Counted from the stretch's first letter, positions 1-8,417 are shown. The stretch: 64,000 nucleotides of DNA from Oribacterium asaccharolyticum ACB7 (GCF_000238075.1 NZ_JH414504.1:478886-542885); one strand, 5' to 3'. Notes: a model not told the origin generated them from the letters alone. Translations and numbers: made by a program.

Positions 1-22
1 CATTTTTTATGATTTCTTCTAA

Positions 23-880
23 TCAAACCAATTCATCCCTTCTGATAAATCCCTCTCCATGAACCTCTCGTACATCGGAAATAATGAAGAATGCCTTTTC
101 ATCCATATCATTCACAACGTCTTTCAGATTGGAAACTTCACGATTACTAAGAACGCAGTACAGCATGGTAATGCCTTTTTTAGTATACATTCCTTTGGCG
201 TCCAGTCCGGTCACGCCACGATGCATCGTGGTAATAATATAGTTCGCAATTTCATCTCCTTTATGAGAAATAATGGTTACCGCCTTGGCAAAGTGCATTC
301 CTTCCATAATGGATTCACAAACTTTGGTAAAAACGTAGATGGAGACCAGAGCATATAAAGCCTTTCTTACACCAAAAATCTGTAAGCCCCAAAGAATAAC
401 CATAGAGTCCACGCATTGAACCAGCTTAGCCATGGAAATGTGTTTAAACTTGGTTTGCAGAATTGCGGCAAGTAAATCCGTTCCGCCTGTTGTACAGTTC
501 GAAATAAAAACCATACCGCAACCTAAGCCCATAAAGATTCCGCCGACTACCGAGGCTAAGAAGAAATCGTCTTTGGGCAAAATTTCCCAAGCCGGTAAGA
601 TAAACAGAAAAAAAGAACAGAGTAAAGTAGAAACAATCGTTCGAAACAGAAATCTTCCGCCCTTGGTAAAAAAACCGATAACAAATAAAGGCACGTTAAT
701 CAATGTATAACTCAACCACAGCGGTACGGAAAATAAATGACGGATGATAATGGATACACCGGTTACTCCTCCGATAACGAGTTCCGCCCTATCGTAAATG
801 GATAGGGATGCCACGGAAATCAGAAAACTTCCAACAATAATAAAAATATAATCTCGAATAACTCTTTTTTTCTTATCCAT
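23..880 (-). CDS. YitT family membrane protein (DUF161/DUF2179)
   Basis: Integral membrane protein of the YitT family, whose transport substrate is unknown. The N-terminal part (about residues 10-175) is a run of hydrophobic helices with the family-typical stretch YDRAELVIGGVTGVSIIIRH. The C-terminal part (about residues 195-280) is a soluble DUF2179-type domain containing GVTGLDAKGMYTKKG and a closing FFIISDVREVHGEGF. Length 285 residues is normal. The start is fixed by AGGAGG four bases before the ATG. That ribosome site overlaps the stop of the upstream L,D-transpeptidase gene (8-base gap), so the two are co-transcribed. Family assignment is firm; function is not known. Confidence 0.9.
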   Translation of the reverse strand: MDKKKRVIRDYIFIIVGSFLISVASLSIYDRAELVIGGVTGVSIIIRHLFSVPLWLSYTLINVPLFVIGFFTKGGRFLFRTIVSTLLCSFFLFILPAWEILPKDDFFLASVVGGIFMGLGCGMVFISNCTTGGTDLLAAILQTKFKHISMAKLVQCVDSMVILWGLQIFGVRKALYALVSIYVFTKVCESIMEGMHFAKAVTIISHKGDEIANYIITTMHRGVTGLDAKGMYTKKGITMLYCVLSNREVSNLKDVVNDMDEKAFFIISDVREVHGEGFIRRDELV

Positions 881-888
881 TCTTCCTC

Positions 889-1686
889 CTAGTAATCCTT
901 GATTTCCTCTTCATTTTGAAGAATCAGAATACTCAGTTTTTCTTTTAATAAAGGCAATAGCTCATCCATAGAAGACTTTTCTATTGTAATGCAACCTGCG
1001 CTCTCCCAAGTACCGGGGGCTTTGATATGTAAGAAAATAGCCGATCCCCTCCCGTACACAACAGGATCTTGATTGAAACCGATTGCAAGCGCTTTTTCAT
1101 AGCAAATCTTATAGTTCCAAAGCTGCTCGCCCGCAACAGGAACTTCTTTTTCCACCCACTGATTGTAAGTGGATTTTTCTCCGGACCAGACGGAATTTTT
1201 CTTGATTTGACGATAAGGCAACAAAGTATTTTCTTTCTCCTTAAAGCCGAAGGCAAAGGAAATCGGAAATGCACCTATAGGACTCGTTTCATCTCCTTCT
1301 TTGCGCTCTTCCGCCTTTTTCATTCCCTTTCTTCCGTAACCGTTTTTCCACTCTTTCAGCTTAAAATAACGATCCTCTCCTTTATTCCAAAGGCTCAATT
1401 GGTGGTCTAATACCAAAATGACTTGGGATTCTCTCTGCCCTACCTTAGATGCAAAGAGAGCCTTTCCGATTCTTTCTTCCTTTTCATCGGATTGACTTTC
1501 CGGAAGATTATCATCAAACTCTATTGCTTCATAAGAAGGTTTTTTGTTGTCCTCTTCTGCAATTTTCTTTTCTTCAAGCTTCCTCCGGTACTCTTCTCCG
1601 GGACCTGCAAAAACCGAGAACCCGACAGAAAAACAGAGGAGCAAAAAAATAATCCATGTTTTGTTTTTAAATTTATTTATTTTCAT
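889..1686 (-). CDS. L,D-transpeptidase family protein (YkuD fold), secreted
   Basis: Probable cell-wall enzyme of the L,D-transpeptidase/YkuD superfamily, which forms 3-3 peptidoglycan cross-links or trims wall peptides through an active-site cysteine. Visible features: a basic N-terminus and hydrophobic signal segment ending near residue 28 (FSVGFSVFAGPG), a charged Lys/Glu linker, then the catalytic domain with His220 (FLHIKAPG) and the nucleophile Cys232 in ESAGC. The spacing of the His and SxGC signature fits the family, although the usual SHGC reads SAGC. 265 residues. It sits immediately upstream of the YitT gene in one transcription unit, and a dispersed palindromic repeat lies just upstream of its start. 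Confidence 0.85.
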   Translation of the reverse strand: MKINKFKNKTWIIFLLLCFSVGFSVFAGPGEEYRRKLEEKKIAEEDNKKPSYEAIEFDDNLPESQSDEKEERIGKALFASKVGQRESQVILVLDHQLSLWNKGEDRYFKLKEWKNGYGRKGMKKAEERKEGDETSPIGAFPISFAFGFKEKENTLLPYRQIKKNSVWSGEKSTYNQWVEKEVPVAGEQLWNYKICYEKALAIGFNQDPVVYGRGSAIFLHIKAPGTWESAGCITIEKSSMDELLPLLKEKLSILILQNEEEIKDY

Positions 1687-1707
1687 ATTTTCAAATTATT
1701 CTTTCTA

Positions 1708-1749
1708 ATTCATAACGAGTATCATGCGCAAAGCGTGCGATATCTCGTT
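1708..1749. repeat. Dispersed intergenic palindromic repeat, AACGAG type
   Basis: One copy of a roughly 42-bp palindrome found many times in this window. Outer arms are AACGAG and CTCGTT, flanked by ATTCAT on one side, and the centre is GCGCAAAGCGTGCGATAT-like. It lies between the L,D-transpeptidase gene and the terminator of the NlpC gene. No gene is encoded here. Confidence 0.75.
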
Positions 1750-1862
1750 TCGCCAAGACCTAGCTATAATACTCAATTTTTTTCTTTCTGTAAATATGAA
1801 GACAGAAAGGCAAATAAGAAAATATTTAAAGGGAATGACATTATACAAAAAAGAATATTTTC

Positions 1863-1890
1863 AAAAAAACGAGACGGTCGAACCGTCTCG
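1863..1890 (-). terminator. Rho-independent terminator of the NlpC/P60 gene
   Basis: Perfect inverted repeat CGAGACGGT / ACCGTCTCG around a 3-base loop, followed on the minus strand by seven T residues. It lies 47 bases past the stop of the NlpC/P60 gene. Confidence 0.88.
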
Positions 1891-1936
1891 TAATACCTTA
1901 CAAATATATCTTCCCAAAAACACTTACAAATATAAA

Positions 1937-2872
1937 TCAACGAAGATATCTTCCAAAACCGTAAGTCTTTGCATAGTGGTAGTCGTGTTCCCGGACAAAG
2001 TCTCCTGTTCTTGTATTATGAATAATGGTACCATTACCGGAATAAATACCGACATGATAGATTGTGCTTGGAGAAGAACCGTAAAAAATCAAATCTCCGG
2101 GTTGTAAGTCCGCTTCGGAAATTTTAATGGCTGCCGCATACTGAGATCTGGAGTCTCTCGGAATGGATATTCCAAACTTTTTAAACACCTGCTGTGTAAA
2201 ACCTGAGCAGTCCGTACCATTGATCAGAGAACTGCCGGCTGTTTTATAGGGAAGCACTCCAATAAAGGAACGAGCATAGCTGATTAAATCACTCATATCC
2301 GTGTTAGCATTCAGCGCAGCGTTAATCGTATCCAAATCCGGATCTCCGAAAGAGTCGGTCAAATCCAGGATATCGCTTCCATCCTTCTTATCCTGTGATT
2401 TTTTATCCGGCTGAGTGGACTTTCCAATCAGTGTATTCTTTCCTGCGGAAATGGAATTTTCTTTAATTTCCTTCACTTCCGTGCCAAGATTCAAATCACC
2501 TTCCATCTCCACGGTACCGGTACTATATTCATTTTTTCCGTTCGTAAATACACCCGCTTCACTAACGGACTTCAACTTTACAACACCATTTTCAATCCAG
2601 GCTCCTGTGGAATCTACAGTATAACCGTCAATTGTTTTATTGGTTTGTAACCATCCTTGACCATCAAAATAATAACACTCCGCAAAACCGTCTCCACTGC
2701 TGTCAATCCATGCCCAAGCAGACTTAGGATAAGTTCCGTCCAAGTGATTATACCACCATTTATTTTTATTTTTTCCGCTCCCCTTTTGCCATTGCCCGGC
2801 ATAGGCAGGAACAGCCAAAAACACAGAAAGAACAGCTATCGAACATAGAGCTAAAAATTTCTTATTTCTCAT
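1937..2872 (-). CDS. Secreted NlpC/P60 hydrolase with N-terminal cell-wall-binding repeats
   Basis: Peptidoglycan hydrolase (cell-wall peptide endopeptidase type). Order of parts: signal peptide ending around residue 25 (VPAYAGQW); choline-binding-like repeats at about 27-95 with aromatic/Gly pattern (WWYNHLDGTYP, CYYFDGQGWLQ); a Ser/Lys/Asp-rich linker; and a C-terminal NlpC/P60 domain (about 195-311) with catalytic Cys222 (GTDCSGF), His273 (YHVGIYSG) and third polar residue His285 (IIHN). 311 residues. It has its own promoter and terminator, so it is a monocistronic unit. The same type of wall-binding repeat recurs in three other genes of this window. Confidence 0.92.
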   Translation of the reverse strand: MRNKKFLALCSIAVLSVFLAVPAYAGQWQKGSGKNKNKWWYNHLDGTYPKSAWAWIDSSGDGFAECYYFDGQGWLQTNKTIDGYTVDSTGAWIENGVVKLKSVSEAGVFTNGKNEYSTGTVEMEGDLNLGTEVKEIKENSISAGKNTLIGKSTQPDKKSQDKKDGSDILDLTDSFGDPDLDTINAALNANTDMSDLISYARSFIGVLPYKTAGSSLINGTDCSGFTQQVFKKFGISIPRDSRSQYAAAIKISEADLQPGDLIFYGSSPSTIYHVGIYSGNGTIIHNTRTGDFVREHDYHYAKTYGFGRYLR

Positions 2873-2900
2873 ACTAAACCTCTTCTTCTAAACTTTGTTT

Positions 2901-2929
2901 ATCATAAAGCAAAGCTTCTCTTTTCACAA
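2901..2929 (-). promoter_or_regulatory. Promoter for the NlpC/P60 gene
   Basis: On the minus strand TTGTGA, 17-base spacer, TATGAT, about 30 bases before the ATG. Fits a housekeeping sigma-A promoter; called from sequence only. Confidence 0.6.
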
Positions 2930-2985
2930 GAACAAAACTTAAATTGTAAGTTTTACTCTCAAAAGTTTAGGTTTTTGTAAGTTTA

Positions 2986-3022
2986 TAAAAAATGTCGCTC
3001 TTTTTTGTAGCGACATTTTTTT
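2986..3022. terminator. Bidirectional terminator between DUF3343 and NlpC genes
   Basis: Stem TGTCGCT / AGCGACA extended by A6 on one side and T7 on the other, so a U-tract follows the hairpin on both strands. It directly follows the stop of the DUF3343 gene (minus strand). Confidence 0.85.
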
Positions 3023-3275
3023 ATAAATAAGCATCTCTTTTCGGATTCAAGTTCTCCTGAATTTCTTTTATTTCTCGATATACAGCTTTATTTTCCTGTA
3101 GATAACGCTCCAGGTTCTGATAATCTTCCTTCTTGATTCTTAAACACACTCCACAACATAGACTGGCCGAACGAGGGGTGGGCGCAATAACGGAATCAAT
3201 CCCTGCATTTTGCAAGTCTCTATGCATTTTTATTGCCTGTTCATGATTGTCAAATAAAATGTAATAATTTAACAT
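3021..3275 (-). CDS. DUF3343 (putative Se/S carrier-like) small protein
   Basis: 84-residue protein of the DUF3343 family, which Pfam describes as putative selenium/sulfur carrier-like. It has the family pattern of a thin alpha/beta fold starting YYILFDNHEQAIKMHRDL, followed by a short PTPR segment and a CCGVCLRI motif (three cysteines near residues 41-45). In other clostridia such genes neighbour the double-cubane reductase and a class-V aminotransferase-like cysteine desulfurase, exactly as here. The ribosome site is weak (GGTGA, 9 bases before ATG), suggesting coupling to the reductase gene 53 bases upstream. A role in passing S or Se is inference from family and context. Confidence 0.82.
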   Translation of the reverse strand: MLNYYILFDNHEQAIKMHRDLQNAGIDSVIAPTPRSASLCCGVCLRIKKEDYQNLERYLQENKAVYREIKEIQENLNPKRDAYL

Positions 3276-3328
3276 TTTGAAATATCACCATATTGTATAA
3301 AAATATTTTATGTATGTTAACTATTCAA

Positions 3329-4618
3329 TTAATTAGTTTTATTCGCTTCAATCATTTCGAGAAAAGCACTGACACGAGTTCTCAGTTGTTCCGCATCGCT
3401 GTCTTCATAGTCGGTTTCCAGGCTTAATACCTTGTATCCCTCTTCCTTTAAGCGTCTCTCTACAAAGTAATTTTCCGTAGCATAGAGATTACAGAACTTT
3501 AAGTTTACATTGAGAATACCGTCTACCTGATATTCCTTGGCAAGTCTTAGGATATCGTCGATTCTTTCCGGGTTCGGAGTGAAGCAAGCACAATGAATAT
3601 TGTTGAAATAACGTTCCGTAAGGGCGGAAGCAGCTTCTTCCATGGTCTTGTTGTTTTCTTTTACAGTATGGGTAAAATAACGGGTTCCCGTACAGTTTTC
3701 TTCGCAAACCACGATTCCACCGCTGGTTTCCACAATATTATGCATCTTCCAGTTCGGAATAGCCATCGGTGTACCGGTAAGTAAAATTCTCGGAGCATTC
3801 TTCGGAGATACGGAAATTCCCTCCTCTATCCTCTTTTCCAGCTCATCACAAAGCGTATTGACTTGAGCCGTCAAACGCTCCGGATCATCAAAGAAAGCAA
3901 TCTGCATAATGAGCAGCACATCTCTTCCGCTAATCGGTACGCAAGTATTTTTTCTGCAATTATAGAGTCTTTGCAGTGCCTTTCTCTTTTCATTTACAAT
4001 ATGAATAGCTTGATTTAACTTATCAATATCGACTTTATTCCCCGTAAAGTCCTCCATGACTTTAACAAAATCAAGAATTTCTTTATCCCAGGCAGCTGCG
4101 TCCTGCGGTCTTTTTCCATGTGGAAGATGCATAATGTGCATCTTGACATCTTCGGAAAGAATTTCGTAGGCCTTCTTCTTTCCGTCACAGGTCGTCTCTC
4201 CCACAAACATATCGGCAATACGGAAATAAGGGCAGGTTTTACCCAGTCTTGCACCGACAGATGCCTTAATCAAGGGGCAGGTATTGGCCGGAAGTACCTT
4301 TTCTCCTTCCGGTACCCAGAACTGGGAACCGCCACAAAGACCGGTAACAATTCCGTTTGCCGCAATAATTACCTCATCCGGAACAAAGACACAGAATGTA
4401 CCAATGACCTTTCTGCCTTCTTTTTGTGCTGCAATCAGTTCTGCAGGACGAATCCCGTGAATATCCGCAGTAACCATATTGAAATAATCCATCCCTTTCG
4501 GACGGTTCTCCTGCGTTAAAAACACATCGCCGAATGCACCCGGAAGGGCGGCACAAAGTAAGTCGTGTTTGTCCAGATCCATCCCCAGATCGGACCACAT
4601 CTGATGGTTCTTGTCCAT
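3329..4618 (-). CDS. Double-cubane-cluster-containing anaerobic reductase (2-hydroxyacyl-CoA dehydratase D-component family)
   Basis: Iron-sulfur reductase related to HgdB/BadD-type 2-hydroxyacyl-CoA dehydratase subunits; the double-cubane cluster proteins of this family carry out low-potential, ATP-driven reductions of small molecules. Conserved cysteines are seen in GTFCVFVPDE, PANTCPLIKA, KTCPYFR, GETTCDGKKK and EENCTGTRYF. 429 residues is typical. The physiological substrate is unknown. Its usual partner, an ATP-dependent activase of the BadF/HgdC type, is not in this window, so it must be supplied elsewhere. AGGAGG precedes the ATG, and a structured leader with palindromic repeats lies upstream. 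Confidence 0.88.
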   Translation of the reverse strand: MDKNHQMWSDLGMDLDKHDLLCAALPGAFGDVFLTQENRPKGMDYFNMVTADIHGIRPAELIAAQKEGRKVIGTFCVFVPDEVIIAANGIVTGLCGGSQFWVPEGEKVLPANTCPLIKASVGARLGKTCPYFRIADMFVGETTCDGKKKAYEILSEDVKMHIMHLPHGKRPQDAAAWDKEILDFVKVMEDFTGNKVDIDKLNQAIHIVNEKRKALQRLYNCRKNTCVPISGRDVLLIMQIAFFDDPERLTAQVNTLCDELEKRIEEGISVSPKNAPRILLTGTPMAIPNWKMHNIVETSGGIVVCEENCTGTRYFTHTVKENNKTMEEAASALTERYFNNIHCACFTPNPERIDDILRLAKEYQVDGILNVNLKFCNLYATENYFVERRLKEEGYKVLSLETDYEDSDAEQLRTRVSAFLEMIEANKTN

Positions 4619-4646
4619 AATTTAACCTCCTGAAGAAAACTTTTGG

Positions 4647-4719
4647 ATTCATAACAAGCTATACACAATGTTTGTTATGAACGAAATATTGCACACTATG
4701 CGCGATACTCGTTATGAAT
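4647..4719. repeat. Two adjacent dispersed palindromic repeats (AACAAG and AACGAG types)
   Basis: Two family members back to back. The first (4647-4681) has arms ATTCATAACAA / TTGTTATGAA. The second (about 4680-4719) has AACGAA...CTCGTTATGAAT with the internal ATATTGCACACTATGCGCGAT. They occupy the 5' leader of the double-cubane reductase gene. Confidence 0.7.
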
Positions 4720-4725
4720 CAAGAA

Positions 4726-4812
4726 AGACACCGGAAATCGTTCCGATGTCTTTGAGGGAACTCACGCTCCATAAGTCCCTCGATAACACAAAATGGTTTC
4801 TATATCATTATA
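4726..4812 (-). promoter_or_regulatory. Promoter and two-hairpin leader of the reductase gene
   Basis: Reading the minus strand: a TATAAT hexamer (4807-4812, poor -35), then a hairpin with arms GAGGGACT / AGTTCCCTC (about 4753-4784), then a 13-bp hairpin AAAGACATCGGAA / TTCCGGTGTCTTT (4726-4756, one G-U pair) followed by a modestly T-rich tail. The second hairpin could terminate transcription from the B3/4 gene or attenuate the reductase gene. The role is inferred from structure only. Confidence 0.4.
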
Positions 4813-4890
4813 CCGAGTGAAAAAGAACTTGAGAAATCGTGAGTTTGTATAAAATTATGGATTTATATAGATTCTTTATAAATTTTTTGT

Positions 4891-5586
4891 CTAAATTTCC
4901 GTATTCTCCTCTCCATAAGTAATAACATGTGTAGTAAATTCCATATCCGGCATACATTCCGCCATATCCTTTCGGATACGCTCCAAGGCCTCCAGGCGCA
5001 TCTCTACGGAAGTATTGGCATTCCCTTGGATGATAAAAATTGCATTCTTCGTATTCTCGTCAAACTTGTAGTTTTCTCCGTCACGAACATCAATCCAAGC
5101 CATAATGCCCTTCTTATCCTTGTAAACATAATCCGTTTCCGCCACATACTTCTCCGGGGCAAGAATCGGGTAAAAAATATCTTCCTTTTTGCTGACCGTA
5201 AAGCAGATTTCTTCATCAATCTTATCGAAATCATGTCCTCCGATAGCAAGGAAAGAATGCAGGGACTCCACATTGTAGATATCTACAATGCTGTTAATAT
5301 TTGGCATAGAGCCGCGGCGCTTGATATTTTGAATAAGTGCTACAGCCGTAGGGGGATTCTTCTTAGTACTTCTTCCTACTGCAGAAATAGAGTCAATATA
5401 GCCCTGATTAACCGGATGCTTCGACGCTTCCTCGGCATCACAGTTCAGAGCCCACTCTTCCATCTTCTTCTGCTTCTCGAGGAAGGCGTCCGAGAGCTTT
5501 GCAGCAGGATCCACGTTTTTAGCAATGGCAATCACAATACTCTTTTTCCCCAAATCGGCAATACTTTTGTCCACAATAATTTTCAT
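4891..5586 (-). CDS. Solo B3/4 domain protein (PheT B3/B4-like)
   Basis: Stand-alone homologue of the B3/4 domain of the phenylalanyl-tRNA synthetase beta chain (COG3382). The core segment around residues 75-120 (KNPPTAVALIQNIKRRG, then PNINSIVDIYNVESL and FLAIGGHDFDKI) is diagnostic. 231 residues, soluble, no signal. In PheT this domain has editing activity on mischarged tRNA; what the solo protein does is not settled. It starts 23 bases after the cysteine desulfurase stop, with AAAGGAG upstream, so it belongs to the NusG-II/radical SAM/desulfurase transcript. Family call is firm, function open. Confidence 0.82.
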   Translation of the reverse strand: MKIIVDKSIADLGKKSIVIAIAKNVDPAAKLSDAFLEKQKKMEEWALNCDAEEASKHPVNQGYIDSISAVGRSTKKNPPTAVALIQNIKRRGSMPNINSIVDIYNVESLHSFLAIGGHDFDKIDEEICFTVSKKEDIFYPILAPEKYVAETDYVYKDKKGIMAWIDVRDGENYKFDENTKNAIFIIQGNANTSVEMRLEALERIRKDMAECMPDMEFTTHVITYGEENTEI

Positions 5587-5609
5587 AGAAAAATCTCCTT
5601 TGCTAAAAT

Positions 5610-6885
5610 TTACTTTTCTTCCTTCAATAATTCCCTCAGAGCATCGACAGCTATCTTTACTTCTTGATCTGTATTCGCAAAGCCAAAGGAAAAACGAATT
5701 GTTCCCATCGGATAAGTTCCCATGGTTTTATGGGCGGACGGGGCGCAGTGCAGGCCAACTCTCGTCATAATACCATAGCGTGTATCCAGCTGAAAAGCCG
5801 TATCGGAAAGTTCTCTTGTTAGAGTCTGAATGGAAACCACTCCGGTACGCATTTCCGTATCTTTTTTCCCGATTATTTTTAATTTTCCTTCTTTTTCCAG
5901 AGGCTCCAGAAGTTTAAGAAATAATGCAGTAAGACTTAATTCATGTTCTCTGATTTTTTGCAGAGAGGCTTCAAAGCAATGTTCCGGAGAAAGTGAAGGA
6001 AGACTCGATAGTTTTCGCATAGAGCTGTGTTCTTTTGCGCTTTCCGCCTTTAATAAACTATCTTCTCCAAGTTTTTTAATCCAGTTTAAAGCGGCATGCA
6101 AGCCGAAAATTCCCGGTAAATTCGGTGTGCCCGCTTCAAAACGATCCGGCATAAACTCCGGAACCGTCTCTACATTGCTAAGACTTCCGGTTCCTCCGGA
6201 AATCAAAGGTTCAATTTTCATAACAAGTTCATCTCGAAGAATAAAGCCGCCTATCCCCTGCGGTCCGAGAAGTCCTTTGTGACCGGTAAAGCAGAGAATA
6301 TCAATCTGCATTTTCTCCATATCGATCGGAAAAAACGCCGGCTGTTTGTGCCGAGTCCAAAATAAAAACCAATCCGTTTTCTTTACAAAAAGCGCCCACT
6401 TCTTGAATAGGAAGCATGGTACCGAAAACATTACTGGCATGCGTCATCACTACCGCCTTTGTTTCCGGACGAATGCAGCTTAAGAGCTTTTCCGGTTTTA
6501 AGCTTCCGTCCGACTCGCACTGCACTCTTGTAAAGCTGACTCCCTTTTTTTCCAACTGTCTGATAGGCCGCATTACCGCATTGTGCTCCATGGAAGAAAC
6601 AATGACATGATCTCCACTATGCAAAAGACCTTTTAGTACCACATTCAGACTTTCCGTGATATTCCTTGTAAATACGACATTTTTATAATCCGGCGCATGA
6701 AATAAGGCTCCAATCAGTTCTCTACATTCAAAGACAACGGTTTCCGTATCATAGGCAGTCGCATATCCGCCCCGATTTACATTGCTACCTAGTTTTGTCA
6801 TGTAATCGTAAACCGCTTTCGGAACTTCTTCCGGTTTCGGAAAGGAAGTTGCGGCATTATCCAGATAAATTTTTTCCGTTTTCAT
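5610..6885 (-). pseudogene. Cysteine desulfurase family protein (class-V aminotransferase fold), frameshifted
   Basis: PLP enzyme of the NifS/SufS-like family, closest in motif pattern to the clostridial class-V subfamily found next to double-cubane/DUF3343 genes. The start at 6885 has AGGAGAG upstream and gives IYLDNAATSFPKPEEV, then HASNVFGT and LDSAQTAG. Reading then breaks: with one T removed from a T6 run (complement of 6330-6335) the protein continues [20 protein letters not shown] (PLP lysine) to [13 protein letters not shown] with the catalytic Cys and a normal C-terminus. Both halves are fully conserved, so the lesion is recent, a sequence error, or rescued by a +1 shift. As given, the first frame stops at 6301 after 194 residues. 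Confidence 0.85.
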
Positions 6886-6894
6886 CTGTCTCTC

Positions 6895-7821
6895 CTATAA
6901 AATTTTTTCTAAATCGAGCATAGTCTGAGCCGGACAGCCCTTGTAGGAAAAATCAGTAGCATAGATTGATTCCTTCTTTTCGAATTCTTCTATCCATTTG
7001 TCCAGCTGTATTAGCATTTTTTCTCTATCTTTTGCTAAGTTACCCCAAACTCGCTTTCGAATACAGTCGTGAAAGGATTCGTAAAATAGTTCCGTTCCGT
7101 CCGTAGCCAAAAGTTCCACCAGCCTTCTATCTTCTTTTAGGTTTTCCAGTTCCGTTGCCGGATGAAAGCATCCTTTTACTATGTCCTGATACAAGGGTGT
7201 ATCGGAGGAAATAAACATGGAAAAGTTCACGACAAATTCCGGTTTTGTCCGATTTAGAAAAGCGGCCAGGGCTTCCGCATTTTCTATGCCTCGTCCTTTC
7301 CCTGCCACTCCGCTCATGATGTGCGCATCATAAATCATACCGGCATTTTTAATTCTCGCAATTTCCCGCTCCGCTTCCGCTACATCATGCTCCTTATGCA
7401 TAAAGGATAAGACATCCGAAAGTCCACTCTCTATTCCGATATAGAGATGCTTATAGCCGTTGTTCGAAAGTGCCCTAAGCTCCTCGTCCGTTTTCATACG
7501 AATACTTGTGATAGTTGCGTCAGAATTAATTGTGTCGCATTCCGGAAAATAGCGATGTATTAAGTCCAGTATTTTTAAAAGTTGCTCGGTTTTTAAACCG
7601 AAAGCGCAGCCGTCTCCTAAAAATATCTTCTTAGGCTTTCCCCCGGCGTTTTGAACACGCTGAAGCTCTTCTTCTATCTGTGAGAATGGAAGTTCTCTGT
7701 AGTGCAGGTCACGAAAAAGATTACAAAAATGACAGCCGTTATAGGGGCATCCCACAGTCACGGGTAACATATAGGAACTCTTCTCCATAGGAGAGCGACA
7801 AATCCTTCCTTCGTAATCCAT
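6895..7821 (-). CDS. Radical SAM protein
   Basis: Radical SAM enzyme with a cluster motif CPYNGCHFC (Cx4Cx2C spacing, as in several Elp3/COG1032-like branches, rather than Cx3Cx2C) near the N-terminus, followed by KKIFLGDGCAFGL and the glycine-rich and beta-strand elements IGIESGLSDVLSFM and IMSGVAGKGRG. About 308 residues from the chosen ATG at 7821, which has AAGGAGG seven bases upstream; an in-frame ATG at 7878 has no ribosome site and would overlap the NusG-II gene. The substrate cannot be read from sequence. It is the second gene of the sulfur/redox transcript, between the NusG-II and cysteine desulfurase genes. Confidence 0.85.
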   Translation of the reverse strand: MDYEGRICRSPMEKSSYMLPVTVGCPYNGCHFCNLFRDLHYRELPFSQIEEELQRVQNAGGKPKKIFLGDGCAFGLKTEQLLKILDLIHRYFPECDTINSDATITSIRMKTDEELRALSNNGYKHLYIGIESGLSDVLSFMHKEHDVAEAEREIARIKNAGMIYDAHIMSGVAGKGRGIENAEALAAFLNRTKPEFVVNFSMFISSDTPLYQDIVKGCFHPATELENLKEDRRLVELLATDGTELFYESFHDCIRKRVWGNLAKDREKMLIQLDKWIEEFEKKESIYATDFSYKGCPAQTMLDLEKIL

Positions 7822-7838
7822 CAAAGCCTCCTTACCAT

Positions 7839-8258
7839 TCAACTTACAATCTGTAAAATCAATCCGTGGGGAAGACAAACTATCGGTAAGTCCGCATTCT
7901 CCGCACTTATTGCCGGCGTATGCACACAGATTTGATTGTTACAATTGGATTCTGTGCAAAGCACCTTTCCGTCTTTTACTTCAATGAAATTCACCTCGTG
8001 CATCGCCGGATTTCGCTCGTCATCTGACAAACTGCTTAAACTTTCCTCAAAAGAAACTTCTTTGGCTTCCTGGTCCAGAATCATAAACTTGGCATCTTTT
8101 CCGAGCTCATGCTCCAGAAGGATTTCTCCATTTTTTAAAACACGAAGTTTTTGAGAGGGCTTGGACAGAAGTTTCGGAATAAAATAAGATAAGCCTGCTA
8201 TAAAAAGCACGATTAAGACGATTCCGATAATGACTTTTAACTCTTTTTTATTCTTCAT
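7839..8258 (-). CDS. NusG domain II-containing membrane-anchored protein
   Basis: 139-residue protein with one N-terminal membrane helix (residues about 8-28, VIIGIVLIVLFIAGLSYFIP) and an extracytoplasmic NusG domain II. The family hallmark at the C-terminus is visible: CTESNCNNQICVHTP followed by IVCLPHGLILQI. In clostridia such proteins often accompany FMN/iron-sulfur redox genes; the exact job is unknown. It is the first gene of the radical SAM/desulfurase/B3/4 transcript, with an 18-bp tandem repeat immediately upstream of its start. Confidence 0.85.
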   Translation of the reverse strand: MKNKKELKVIIGIVLIVLFIAGLSYFIPKLLSKPSQKLRVLKNGEILLEHELGKDAKFMILDQEAKEVSFEESLSSLSDDERNPAMHEVNFIEVKDGKVLCTESNCNNQICVHTPAISAENADLPIVCLPHGLILQIVS

Positions 8259-8276
8259 AAATTACTTTCCTATTCT

Positions 8277-8348
8277 CTTAGTTCTCTATACTTCCTTAGT
8301 TCTCTATACTTCCTTAGTTCTCTATACTTCCTTAGTTCTCAATATTTC
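8277..8348. repeat. 18-bp tandem repeat, four copies
   Basis: Four head-to-tail copies of CTTAGTTCTCTATACTTC; the last differs in two or three bases. It lies in the 5' untranslated region of the NusG-II gene. Each unit carries TATAGA on the minus strand, resembling a -10 hexamer. Copy number is likely to vary between strains. Confidence 0.9.
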
Positions 8349-8417
8349 TTTTCTGGACATTCCTTCTGCTATTTTATCCCGCTGTTTTTCACTTTATAAA
8401 GCACTTTCTACTTCTTC

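Noticed and set aside
7822-7878. Upstream start of the radical SAM gene
   Set aside because: It would overlap the NusG-II gene and lacks a ribosome site, whereas ATG 7821 has AAGGAGG at ideal spacing.
3021-8258. Selenocysteine or selenium-utilisation locus
   Set aside because: No selD, selA/B, SECIS-like element or in-frame TGA in a conserved position; the cysteine desulfurase break is a homopolymer shift, not a TGA codon.
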